Assembly: GCF_011065895.1 (NCBI RefSeq) | Contig: NZ_JAALCR010000015.1 | Location: forward strand, 62,001-126,000 | Origin: Paludisphaera rhizosphaerae | Lineage (GTDB): Bacteria > Planctomycetota > Planctomycetia > Isosphaerales > Isosphaeraceae | Length of the DNA stretch: 64,000 nt | Reading direction: 5' to 3' | In this document: piece by piece, positions 31,512 to 38,384 of the stretch | How the letters are laid out: every line of letters starts with the position of its first letter | Position numbering within the stretch: position 1 is the stretch's first letter | The notes under the pieces: generated by a model | Told to the model about the DNA's origin: nothing | The model's database searches: none | What the model saw: only the letters and a program-made list of their open reading frames with translations | Position numbers and translations under genes: made by a program

Positions 31512-32423
31512 ATGGGGCGCCGCACCTGCTGCTGCACGGTTTGCACGCGGACCTGGACCGTACTGGGGTGCTCCAACTACCCGCTCCCCGACGCCGTGGT
31601 CACGATGACGTCCTCGGGCGGGATCGTCTCGACCGGGACGACCGGGGCCGACGGCACCGTCGTCATCCCGCACGGCGCGTCGTCGGGCTCATGGTCGGTG
31701 AGCCACCCCTCGGGCCGATTCTTCACCAACTCGGGAACGTTCACGGCCTGCACCGGAGCGACCACCCAGACGGTGAACCTCTTCGCCGCGACCGGCTATC
31801 GCTGCTGCAACCTGTTCGGGTCGGGCGTCGCCAACCCGTACCCGGTCGCGACGACCTTGACCCTGACCGATGGCGGCGGGTCCATGTCCGTCGCCCTGGC
31901 GGCGACGTGCGATTTTTCCGTCTGCTCGCTGCGACCCAACGCCGACAACTACGCGGCGAGCTGCGACGTCGTCGCGGATCGGCTGTGCTACGACTCCGTA
32001 TCAGGGACCAACGTCCAGCTCTACAAGCCGCCGACGATCGGGACGGGGTCGATCCAGGTCACGTACACGATGGCCAACACCGCGTCGGGCTGGCAGCTCA
32101 CGCAGGCCTATTACTGGTGCGTCGGCACGTGCTACTGGGAAGGCGACTCCTGCCCAACCCCCACCGTCTCGACCAAGAACAAGGCCCGCTACTGGCGGGT
32201 GCCGATCGCCTGCGGATCGGGCAGCAGTGCCGGCGGGGCCTTGCTCAAATCGCACGTTTCGACCGGCTACACGATCAACTCGCTCAACCCGCCCAACGTG
32301 ACGTTTCATTTTGCGAGCGGGAACGGCTTCGGCCCGTTCGACGTCATCCCCGGTCCGGTCTGTACGCCGACCCCGACGCCGACTGGGAATCCCTATTCCT
32401 CCGACGTGACGATCGCCGCATGA
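31512..32423 (+). CDS. Cys-rich tail fibre-like protein
   Basis: 303 residues with about 17 cysteines, starting MGRRTCCCTVCTRTW. Residues 15-90 have a carboxypeptidase-regulatory-like pattern (LPDAVVTMTSSGGIVSTGTT, ADGTVVIPHGASSGSWSVSH), a small beta domain common in adhesins. The rest is Thr/Ser/Tyr-rich beta sequence. The cysteines suggest disulfides or metal sites in an exposed virion protein. Overlaps the next gene by ATGA. Confidence 0.55.
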   Translation: MGRRTCCCTVCTRTWTVLGCSNYPLPDAVVTMTSSGGIVSTGTTGADGTVVIPHGASSGSWSVSHPSGRFFTNSGTFTACTGATTQTVNLFAATGYRCCNLFGSGVANPYPVATTLTLTDGGGSMSVALAATCDFSVCSLRPNADNYAASCDVVADRLCYDSVSGTNVQLYKPPTIGTGSIQVTYTMANTASGWQLTQAYYWCVGTCYWEGDSCPTPTVSTKNKARYWRVPIACGSGSSAGGALLKSHVSTGYTINSLNPPNVTFHFASGNGFGPFDVIPGPVCTPTPTPTGNPYSSDVTIAA

Positions 32424-32842
32424 AATGCTCAAGCTGTCCGGTCGCCGGCGCGTGCGTCGGCCAGACCGCCGAAACGTCGTTCGCATGCGGGATGGCGGAA
32501 CGTGGGCTCGAGTCCGACCGCAACTGGATCCGCCATGCCTCCGGCGAGGCCGAGACCCAGCCGGCCGAGGTCCTCGAGGCCCCGTCGTCGGCACCGGAGT
32601 TTCCAACGCTCATCGACCAGGTCGTCGGCCTGGTGGGGACGCTCGTGAGCTGGGCGCGGTCGGGCTTCTCGCTCGCGCCGGGGATCGAGCGGCGGCGGCG
32701 GCTGACGATCTGCCTGGCCTGTCCGCTCCTCGATCGCCCCAGCGGACGTTGCACGGCCTGCGGCTGCCTCACGGCGGTCAAGCCGTGGCTCGCGTCGGCC
32801 GACTGCCCGCAAGGCCGCTGGGGGCCTCCCGGGCCTTCGTAG
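32420..32842 (+). CDS. double zinc-ribbon protein at the end of the late operon
   Basis: 140 residues from ATG 32420. N-terminal CSSCPVAGAC; C-terminal CLACPLLDRPSGRCTACGC then SADCPQGRW. The CxxC...CxxCGC...CPxGxW arrangement recurs in small phage proteins encoded beside tail genes. Between them is a helix (LIDQVVGLVGTLVSWARSGF). Function unknown. Confidence 0.6.
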   Translation: MKCSSCPVAGACVGQTAETSFACGMAERGLESDRNWIRHASGEAETQPAEVLEAPSSAPEFPTLIDQVVGLVGTLVSWARSGFSLAPGIERRRRLTICLACPLLDRPSGRCTACGCLTAVKPWLASADCPQGRWGPPGPS

Positions 32843-32973
32843 GCCGGATCGGCATAAGTGGGCTTGCACGACGGCGCCCGCATGGTAGGATTGCCCCGTG
32901 CTCGGGAGCTGCTAGCGCTGTCCTCCTGTTCCTGACGGGTCCGGGCCCTGGAACGGGAGGAAACCTCGATCAC

Positions 32974-33016
32974 AAAAAAGCCGCCGTCGGTCCGCGAGGA
33001 CCGCCGGCGGTTTTTT
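32974..33016. terminator. bidirectional rho-independent terminator
   Basis: A6 (32974-32979) and T6 (33011-33016) flank a long GC hairpin including CGGTCC/GGACCG around GCGA and GCCGCC/GGCGG outer pairs. The A-run and T-run make it active on both strands. Confidence 0.85.
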
Positions 33017-33231
33017 CATGCGCCGGAAACCAAACCGCCCCACATGACGCGCAAGTCGTCGTGCGGGGCGGCTGGTCAGATCCATCAAGATTCCCACGCA
33101 AGCATAGCACACCGGCCCGACCGGCCGATGATTTCCCCGTCCGGGCCCCACTCCCGGCTTTGACCGACCGACTGACGACGACGATCGAGGCCCTGGGCGA
33201 GAGCCTGGGGCCTTCGTCGTTCAAAGCGAAC

Positions 33232-33271
33232 CGCCTCGCGGGTCGACTTTGCACGGCTGACCCGCGAGGCG
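33232..33271. terminator. 13-bp perfect hairpin at the end of the leftward operon
   Basis: CGCCTCGCGGGTC (33232-33244) pairs with GACCCGCGAGGCG (33259-33271) around 14 bases. It lies 90 bases after the leftward operon's last stop. No T-run on either side. Confidence 0.55.
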
Positions 33272-33360
33272 ATTGGACCAGCCGCCGAAAACGCCGGGGC
33301 CGGCCGTTGTGAGATCGCCCCCGCGCCGTGCGCTGTACCTCAAGTATAGTTCCCCGCCGC

Positions 33361-33597
33361 TCAATGCGCCTCGACCGTGTAAACCCCGCGCTCGCCGGTC
33401 TCGGCCTGGTGGGCCCAGACGGCCGCCACGCACTCCCGCCAGCTTCGCCACCGTCCCGCCGACTCGGTCCCCGGGACCGGCCCGTCCCGGCTCCACAGGA
33501 CCCACCGCCACCAACCGTCGCGGCCGCGATGGACGTGGTACTCGATCGGCCTCGGGGCGGCCGGCTTCGGTGCGATGGTCTGAGCCGTTGCGGTCAT
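33361..33597 (-). CDS. small Trp-rich phage protein
   Basis: 78 residues. Compact core RPIEYHVHRGRDGWWRWVLW ... WRSWRECVAAVWAHQAETG, with six Trp. It resembles DUF1508-like or small beta-alpha proteins but is not assignable. Last gene of the leftward accessory operon. Confidence 0.5.
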   Translation of the reverse strand: MTATAQTIAPKPAAPRPIEYHVHRGRDGWWRWVLWSRDGPVPGTESAGRWRSWRECVAAVWAHQAETGERGVYTVEAH

Positions 33598-33615
33598 GGC
33601 GTGCGCTCCCGTCGG

Positions 33616-33909
33616 TTAGAGCGGGCGAGGGTCAAGCGCCGTCAGGTGCCTCCAAGCTTCGTCGCGGATCATGAAGGGGAGGCCGTCGTTGTTTGCGATC
33701 CTCCACGGCGAGGACGGCTGAACGAGGATCCCGGCCTCTATCAGACTGAGAACCGACGGGTCTTCCCAGGGCTTCAGAAAGAGGCAACGCGATCCCTGGT
33801 CGAGGAAGAGGTTCAGGACCCGACGCTCGTCGGGCGAGGCGCCGTCGACCCGCCGAGCCAGCCAGCTCGACCCCTCCGGCTTCTTCCGCCCGAATCGGAA
33901 CCAGCCCAT
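33616..33909 (-). CDS. SieB-like superinfection-exclusion C-terminal domain protein
   Basis: 97 residues from ATG 33909 (GGGGAG about 10 bases upstream); an upstream in-frame start would add 17. Residues about 20-90 read ASPDERRVLNLFLDQGSRCL, LIEAGILVQP, then LPFMIRDEAWRHLTALDP. This matches the cytoplasmic end of SieB family proteins as I know it: EEK..L..F, a short strand, a GIL segment, then the F.I...AW.YL ending. The membrane-spanning N-terminal half of classical SieB is absent here. It might act in exclusion of related phages or only share the fold. Confidence 0.6.
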   Translation of the reverse strand: MGWFRFGRKKPEGSSWLARRVDGASPDERRVLNLFLDQGSRCLFLKPWEDPSVLSLIEAGILVQPSSPWRIANNDGLPFMIRDEAWRHLTALDPRPL

Positions 33910-33967
33910 GACGTCCACTCCCCGGGGTGAATCGAGTCGTCCCGGGGAAGTGTACACCATCGGCCGT

Positions 33968-34762
33968 TCAGGCCTCGGGGTCGACGATCGACGTCTCCCA
34001 GAGCTTCAGGGTCTGCATGAGGATGTCGTAGTCGGCCTTCGTGATCTTCTTCCGGGGGAGCTGAATGGCCACGATCTCGGCCAAGGAGCTGAGCGGTACG
34101 TTGAGGGTCAGGGGCCGCGAATCGCCGGCGATCGGCGCCGTCGTCCCTGGCGAGATGTACTGGCCGTTCATGGGGGTCCTCGCTGCCGACGTCGCATCGG
34201 CGGCGGCCGCATCCCTGTCGGCCTCGTCCGCCGAGACGTCGCCCAGGATACCCTGCTGGTCCAGGCGGGCAAAGAGGATTGTCGACAGGTAGACTCTCAC
34301 CGCATTCCGGGCCGCCTCGTCCGTATAGTCCTCGTTCAACCTCAAATGGTTTTGGAGGATCGTCTGGTCGAGGACCTCGGCCCCGAACTCGCCCCATAGC
34401 ATCGCGTGGGACTTCGGAAGAAGCGCCGCATGCCTGATCTTCTTGTCCCGCTCGGGCGAGCGTTCGAGCGTGTCGGCGACGATCTTGTGGCCGTCGTCGC
34501 TGATCCGGATGCGTCGGCCGTCGCCGCCGCCTTCGTCGTTGATCAAGCCGTACTTCTTCAGCGCCGCGACCGTCTGCGTGAAGCTGCTCCCCTTCTCGCT
34601 GTAGCCGAGGAAACTAGCCGCCGTGGGCATGTGGATCGGGCTGCGCCTCGCCTTCTCGTACAGGATCCGCGTCTTCGAGATCGCCGATTCCAGGTCGATG
34701 AAAGGGGCGTTGCGAGCCCCGCTGGAGTTGGGGGCGACCCGCAGCTTTTCCAGGACGGCCAT
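33968..34762 (-). CDS. winged-helix protein of a widespread uncharacterised family
   Basis: 264 residues. N-terminal region (about 20-100) reads APFIDLESAISKTRILYEKA, TAASFLGYSEKGSSFTQTVA, ALKKYGLINDEGGGDGRRIR, ISDDGHKIVADTLER: a winged-helix HTH plus wing, in a family I recognise from many bacterial elements without known function. The C-terminal part has helical NAVRVYLSTILFARLDQQGI and a final beta/helix segment. It could regulate the accessory operon it is part of. Confidence 0.6.
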   Translation of the reverse strand: MAVLEKLRVAPNSSGARNAPFIDLESAISKTRILYEKARRSPIHMPTAASFLGYSEKGSSFTQTVAALKKYGLINDEGGGDGRRIRISDDGHKIVADTLERSPERDKKIRHAALLPKSHAMLWGEFGAEVLDQTILQNHLRLNEDYTDEAARNAVRVYLSTILFARLDQQGILGDVSADEADRDAAAADATSAARTPMNGQYISPGTTAPIAGDSRPLTLNVPLSSLAEIVAIQLPRKKITKADYDILMQTLKLWETSIVDPEA

Positions 34763-34884
34763 GATCTTCGCTCCATCGAAAGAAGACGTGTTCTCCTAAC
34801 GGGGCGAAGTAATAGCTCTTCCTCGGTGAGCCGTCAACTCCGTTTTCGGCTCGCCGAGCCGGCGAGCCGACGGCTCACCCACCG

Positions 34885-35091
34885 TCACTCCCCGCCGGTC
34901 CATCGCTGTGGAGTCGCGGTCTCGTCGATAATCCCCGCCGCCGCCGCGCGGCTCCGGATCCGCTCGATCGCCGATCGGCATTCGCCGTTGCTGTGATATC
35001 CCGGGCCTGAGACGGCGACGATTTCCGAGCTCGCCGCCTGCATGCGCCAGCGGTATTCGCCCACGTCGTCCCTGTAGATGTAGAAATTCAT
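34885..35091 (-). CDS. DUF1508 (YegP-like) domain protein
   Basis: 68 residues from ATG 35091 behind GAGGAGG. FYIYRDDVGEYRWRMQAASS, EIVAVSGPGYHSNGECRSAI closely follow the DUF1508 repeat (F.IY.D..GEWRWRL.A.NGEIIA.SGEGY.SK....I), a small beta-alpha unit. The family is widespread, often on phages and plasmids; its function is unclear. Confidence 0.8.
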   Translation of the reverse strand: MNFYIYRDDVGEYRWRMQAASSEIVAVSGPGYHSNGECRSAIERIRSRAAAAGIIDETATPQRWTGGE

Positions 35092-35142
35092 GCGGTGAAT
35101 CCTCCTCGAGACATGAAACCGATCGTCCGCCGCCGCTTGTCG

Positions 35143-35463
35143 CTATCTCGGCCGTCGCGGCTCGCGTCCCTCGAGGACGTCGTCGACGGCCGCCGCGACG
35201 ACGAACGGATTGATCGGCCGCCCCTCGTCGCGCTGACTCCGCAACACGGCCTCCATGAGCTCTCCGCGCCGCAACCGGCCGCCCGCAGACTCCAGGGTCG
35301 CTTGCGCCGCCCCATAGGCCCTCGGGTAGTCGTGAGACCTCGCGACCCGCTGGTAGAAGGCTTCACGCCGCCAGAGCCAGACCCGCTGGTCGTCCCTCCA
35401 TACGCCGATTGCCACGACGGCCGCGCCGATCGCGGTCAAGGCAAGGACGATCGCTTCGGTCAC
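35143..35463 (-). CDS. small membrane-anchored protein
   Basis: 107 residues if started at GTG 35463, which has GGAGAA 10 bases upstream; an in-frame GTG at 35499 would add 12. N-terminal hydrophobic helix (AIVLALTAIGAAVVAIGVW) then a basic helical domain (EAFYQRVARSHDYPRAYGAA; GGRLRRGELMEAVLRSQRDE). Unrecognised; probably inner-membrane anchored facing the cytoplasm. Confidence 0.5.
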   Translation of the reverse strand: MTEAIVLALTAIGAAVVAIGVWRDDQRVWLWRREAFYQRVARSHDYPRAYGAAQATLESAGGRLRRGELMEAVLRSQRDEGRPINPFVVAAAVDDVLEGREPRRPR

Positions 35464-35526
35464 TCTGGTTCTTCTCCCGTCTCCCCATCCCGCAGTCACT
35501 CCCCGCCGGTCTGGTCGGTCAGCCGA

Positions 35527-36315
35527 TCAAGGACCGCTGGGAATCAACTTCAAGACCGGTGATGATCGCGATTCCCGGTATTCGAAGAACGATCGTTTGC
35601 CGTTCATCCCCGTCTGATAAAAGGCACCGGTTTCGGTCTGGTCGTGGATCGAGAGATATGCGCTTTCGGCGTCGACGTGAAACAACACCCTGGCAGCACC
35701 GCGACCGTCTCCCAGCAAGAACCCAGAGCCGACCGGGCCAGCGCCGTGAAGACCGGCTCGGGTATTATTGCGGTTGTCCAGGATATTGAGACTGGTCGAT
35801 GACAGCTCAAGACGGGCTCGATCTTCCTGGGCGTTGTGAATTTCGATCCTTCCCTCCGACTCATCCTGACGCCCGGTAGTGCCTAGGACTACCGCATCCT
35901 TGCCGCCGTCTCCCACCACGCGAATCTTATCGGCAATGATCTCAGAAGCCCGAATCGACAGCGCGTCAATGTGGGATGACGCAAGGTCCGTCGTGGGATC
36001 GAGGAGGGTCGCCCTTATGTCTCGCGGAGATCGAGAATGCGCCGGAAATGAATTCCAGGCTTGCCAGGCACCCAGCCCAACCAGAAGGACGGCCAGCACC
36101 CGGTTCCGTCTCTCAAGCCTCCGCAGTCGGACCTCCAGGTCGGAGGTTTGAGACGCGACCTCGAACGTCGGAGGATCGCCATTAGGGGGCTGGGACGCTT
36201 GATAGGGGAACTCGCCCCGACATCTCGCGCATCGAACCTTCGCCCCCTCGGCCGGCGGCACCTTCGCCTTGCCGACCAGCCCGCAATGCGGACAGACGAT
36301 CTCCATACGGTCCAT
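35527..36315 (-). CDS. zinc-ribbon, membrane-anchored protein with exported beta domain
   Basis: 262 residues. N-terminal zinc ribbon (CPHCG ... CARCRGEFPY; MJ0042-like), a coiled-coil segment (SDLEVRLRRLERRNRVLAVL) leading into a hydrophobic helix (about 90-110), then a long extracytoplasmic beta-rich region (RIEIHNAQEDRARLELSSTS; SGFLLGDGRGAARVLFHVDA). Ribbon-helix-exported-domain proteins of this kind are typical of planctomycetes, so this gene may be host-derived cargo. GC is lower than in neighbouring phage genes. Starts one base inside the upstream stop. Confidence 0.6.
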   Translation of the reverse strand: MDRMEIVCPHCGLVGKAKVPPAEGAKVRCARCRGEFPYQASQPPNGDPPTFEVASQTSDLEVRLRRLERRNRVLAVLLVGLGAWQAWNSFPAHSRSPRDIRATLLDPTTDLASSHIDALSIRASEIIADKIRVVGDGGKDAVVLGTTGRQDESEGRIEIHNAQEDRARLELSSTSLNILDNRNNTRAGLHGAGPVGSGFLLGDGRGAARVLFHVDAESAYLSIHDQTETGAFYQTGMNGKRSFFEYRESRSSPVLKLIPSGP

Positions 36316-36578
36316 CAGGCCTTGCCTTTCCTCGGTTTAGGCGGCGCGTCAGGAGATTCGGGGCCGGAGAGCTTCGCCGCTTCGGCTGCGACGTGCTGCG
36401 CGTAACGCTCCTGAAGCACAGGACGCAGGATTTCGGACATCACGTCGACAGCCATTCTCCTCTCGAACGCCGCCACGATCGCTGCGAGTTCGGCCACATC
36501 CTGGGCCACACGAACCTGCGCCGAAGTAGGGCCTTTCTTCTTCGCCACGGGCGGTCTTCTCTCAAGAACGGTCGCCAT
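36315..36578 (-). CDS. RHH-like small DNA-binding protein
   Basis: 87 residues from ATG 36578 with AAAGGGA upstream. The core VRVAQDVAELAAIVAAFERR, MAVDVMSEILRPVLQERYAQ has the spacing of plasmid/antitoxin-type RHH proteins ending in ...SE.LRP.L. First gene of the leftward operon, directly beside divergent promoters, which suits an autoregulator. Confidence 0.5.
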   Translation of the reverse strand: MATVLERRPPVAKKKGPTSAQVRVAQDVAELAAIVAAFERRMAVDVMSEILRPVLQERYAQHVAAEAAKLSGPESPDAPPKPRKGKA

Positions 36579-36595
36579 CGTCGTCCCTTTCCACA

Positions 36596-36710
36596 TTTGT
36601 CACGTTATCACGCCGCCACGGAGCCTTCCACCCTAAGTCTAGCGAGGAAACGGCTAAGATCAATCGCACTGAAAAATTACATGGCTATTGACGACGCGTA
36701 ACTTTGTCAC
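36596..36710. promoter_or_regulatory. repeated octamer TTTGTCAC in the divergent promoter region
   Basis: TTTGTCAC occurs at 36596-36603 and 36703-36710. The first lies in the leader of the leftward operon, the second inside the spacer of the rightward promoter ending at its -10 box. This placement suits a shared operator. Confidence 0.4.
36636..36663 (-). promoter_or_regulatory. candidate leftward promoter of the accessory operon
   Basis: On the minus strand TTGATC (36658-36663), 16 bases, TAGACT (36636-36641), about 60 bases before the ATG at 36578. Confidence 0.45.
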
Positions 36711-36716
36711 TAATAT
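36688..36716 (+). promoter_or_regulatory. strong sigma-70-type promoter of the replication module
   Basis: TTGACG (36688-36693), exactly 17 bases, TAATAT (36711-36716). AT-rich surroundings in an otherwise GC-rich element. It reads into the operon starting at 36820. Confidence 0.75.
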
Positions 36717-36758
36717 TGGATCGTCGGTCGCAAAGTGCGGCCGGCTTCGAAATGCGAA

Positions 36759-36789
36759 GGGCCTCGACGACTGGAACTCGCCGAGGCCC
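36759..36789 (+). repeat. leader hairpin
   Basis: GGGCCTCG (36759-36766) and CGAGGCCC (36782-36789) form a perfect 8-bp stem around 15 bases in the untranslated leader, 30 bases before the ATG at 36820. Possible mRNA stabiliser or antitermination element. Confidence 0.55.
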
Positions 36790-36819
36790 GTAGGTTCGCG
36801 AAAGGCAGGTCACAAACCA

Positions 36820-37197
36820 ATGGCTACTGTACTCCGGTCCGCCTCGAAAGCCAAGGCCGCCAAGCTCCCCGAGATCGTCCGCTGCTGCGACTGCCGATGC
36901 CCGATCGAGGACGAGACCCGGGCCGTTCTGGCACCGATGCCCGTCCGATGCGACACCTGCGACAACATCCGCGAAGCCCGCACGGCGCTTGAGGAGATCA
37001 TCGACTCGGCCGACGAGCGGTTGATCGAGGAGGCCTTGAACTGGCTCCAGCTCGCCCTGACCGATGCGGCGATCTTCCGTTCGGCGAGGGCCCGGCGCAT
37101 CCTGGACGATGCGGTTTACCGGGCGATCGAGGTCGCCAATGTCCGTGAGGTCCGCGACCCGGTCATCGTGGGCGGCGAGGACGATTACGACTTCTGA
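36820..37197 (+). CDS. zinc-ribbon phage protein, first gene of the replication module
   Basis: 125 residues from ATG 36820; an upstream TTG at 36688 is inside the promoter and is rejected. Residues 15-45 read IVRCCDCRCPIEDETRAVLA then MPVRCDTC, a CxxC/CxxC ribbon. Helices follow (REARTALEEIIDSADERLIE; LIEEALNWLQLALTDAAIFR). An early regulator or replication accessory from position; function unknown. Confidence 0.6.
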   Translation: MATVLRSASKAKAAKLPEIVRCCDCRCPIEDETRAVLAPMPVRCDTCDNIREARTALEEIIDSADERLIEEALNWLQLALTDAAIFRSARARRILDDAVYRAIEVANVREVRDPVIVGGEDDYDF

Positions 37198-37220
37198 CCC
37201 AGGGAGGGGGAGGCCTCGCC

Positions 37221-38015
37221 ATGCCGGTCGGACCAGTGGGTTACGCGACGGACAGGCTCGCCCGACGGCACGACGAGGTTTTCCCCGGATCGACGTGCAA
37301 CGGCGCGTTGATCCTCCGGCATCAGGTCCGCGTCCCCCGGGAGGCGGTCCAGGACGTTTTCGAGTGCTCCCGGTGCGGCCGGTGGAGCTTCTACGGTCGG
37401 AGAAGACGAGCGGCGATCAACGAACAGAAGCGGCGGCAGACGGAATCACAGGTGAAGCCGATGAAACTCAGGATTTCGGTCCATCGGAAGAACGGGGCCC
37501 CGAACTACGGGTCGGACGGGGTCGGCGCGGAACTGGAGCTGGAGCTGTCCGACGAGCTGGCCCGCGACGCCAACGCCGTCGTCCAGCACGGCAGCTACTG
37601 GTACGGCTCGCTCGAGCGGATGGTCGACGACCAGCTCCGGCGGATGTCCTCCCAACACAACACGCCAGCCGTCGGCGTCAACAGCAACGGCCATCACTCG
37701 CCGTCGGCTCCGGCTCCGGCCGCGATCCCCGCCCCGGCGCCCATCGCCGGCGGGGCCCCGGCCGGATACCAACAGCCGCCGGCTCCGGCCCCAGCTCCTC
37801 GGCCGTCGGCTCCGGTCGGGGGAGAGCGGAACGACGCCCCCAGGAACGGACGGCAGTTGCTCGGCTGGGCGAACAAGGTCGGCAAGTACGACGACCTGAT
37901 GGCCCTGGCCAAGTCCTGGGGCCGTGGCCGGATCAACGATTGGTCGGCCGACGACGTGGCCCACGCCTACCAGCATCTGGCCCGGCCAACCCCGCAACCG
38001 TGGGGAGGAGGCTGA
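37221..38015 (+). CDS. replication-module protein, unknown function
   Basis: 264 residues from ATG 37221. Residues 45-60 hold CSRCGRWSFYGRRRR, a CxxC half-ribbon. From about residue 81 a second domain (MKLRISVHRKNGAPNYGSDG, AELELELSDELARDANAVVQ) may have its own start at ATG 37461. A long Pro/Ala linker leads to a C-terminal helical domain (NGRQLLGWANKVGKYDDLMA; WSADDVAHAYQHL). The layout of beta domain, disordered linker and short end domain recalls single-strand-binding or recombination mediators, but no family is certain. Confidence 0.5.
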   Translation: MPVGPVGYATDRLARRHDEVFPGSTCNGALILRHQVRVPREAVQDVFECSRCGRWSFYGRRRRAAINEQKRRQTESQVKPMKLRISVHRKNGAPNYGSDGVGAELELELSDELARDANAVVQHGSYWYGSLERMVDDQLRRMSSQHNTPAVGVNSNGHHSPSAPAPAAIPAPAPIAGGAPAGYQQPPAPAPAPRPSAPVGGERNDAPRNGRQLLGWANKVGKYDDLMALAKSWGRGRINDWSADDVAHAYQHLARPTPQPWGGG

Positions 38016-38170
38016 AAAGCAACGCCGGCCGGCTGATTCCGGCCACCCGGCCGCCCGACCTGGCCGAAATCGGCCGGGTCGGTCTGGCCAAAGTCTACGG
38101 TCTGGGGCCGCATCCGCGCATTTTCCGGCGGGATCGGTCCGGTAAAGGGTAGGGGAGGGGGGTTGACGCC

Positions 38171-38199
38171 TTGATTGGCCGCCCGACTCCAGGTATGAG
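38171..38199 (+). promoter_or_regulatory. candidate promoter upstream of the initiator-like gene
   Basis: TTGATT (38171-38176), 17 bases, TATGAG (38194-38199). Four of six matches in each box, ideal spacing. Confidence 0.35.
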
Positions 38200-38278
38200 T
38201 GATTTCGCAATCTTCGGCGGATGACGGTTCGCCAGGATTATCCGTACACCTCGGCGGCCCTAACAGGCTGCCTTGGCT

Positions 38279-38308
38279 CCCCCGGCCGGGCCGTCACTCG
38301 GCCGGGGG
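38279..38308. repeat. 10-bp perfect hairpin before the initiator gene
   Basis: CCCCCGGCCG (38279-38288) and CGGCCGGGGG (38299-38308) around 10 bases. It lies 14 bp before the conserved-loop hairpin 38322-38365, making a tandem hairpin leader. Confidence 0.7.
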
Positions 38309-38321
38309 GACCCACAACCAC

Positions 38322-38365
38322 ACCGAGTTTCGGGGCTTGTCGCCAAACTTCCCCCGCGACTCGGT
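38322..38365 (+). repeat. conserved-loop hairpin, copy 1
   Basis: A CCGAGT .. CGGGG stem (38322-38335) pairs with CCCCG .. ACTCGGT (38352-38365) with one internal wobble/mismatch. The 16-nt loop CTTGTCGCCAAACTTC differs from copy 2 at one base, while the stems differ between copies yet pair. It ends 19 bases before the ATG at 38385, so it would sit in the 5' leader of that mRNA. Confidence 0.75.
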
Positions 38366-38384
38366 CAACGCCAGAGTCACTCCG

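Larger units (their letters stand above)
32843..33360. other. convergent intergenic region with three hairpins
   Basis: No gene is supported here. It separates the end of the rightward late operon from the end of the leftward accessory operon. It holds a bidirectional terminator (32974-33016), an imperfect 15-bp stem at 33035-33071 (CCGCCCC/GGGGCGG outer pairs) and a perfect 13-bp stem at 33232-33271. Confidence 0.6.

Noticed and set aside
36688-36819. N-terminal extension of the 36820 gene from a TTG
   Set aside because: The TTG is the -35 box of a strong promoter and the extension has no protein-like character.
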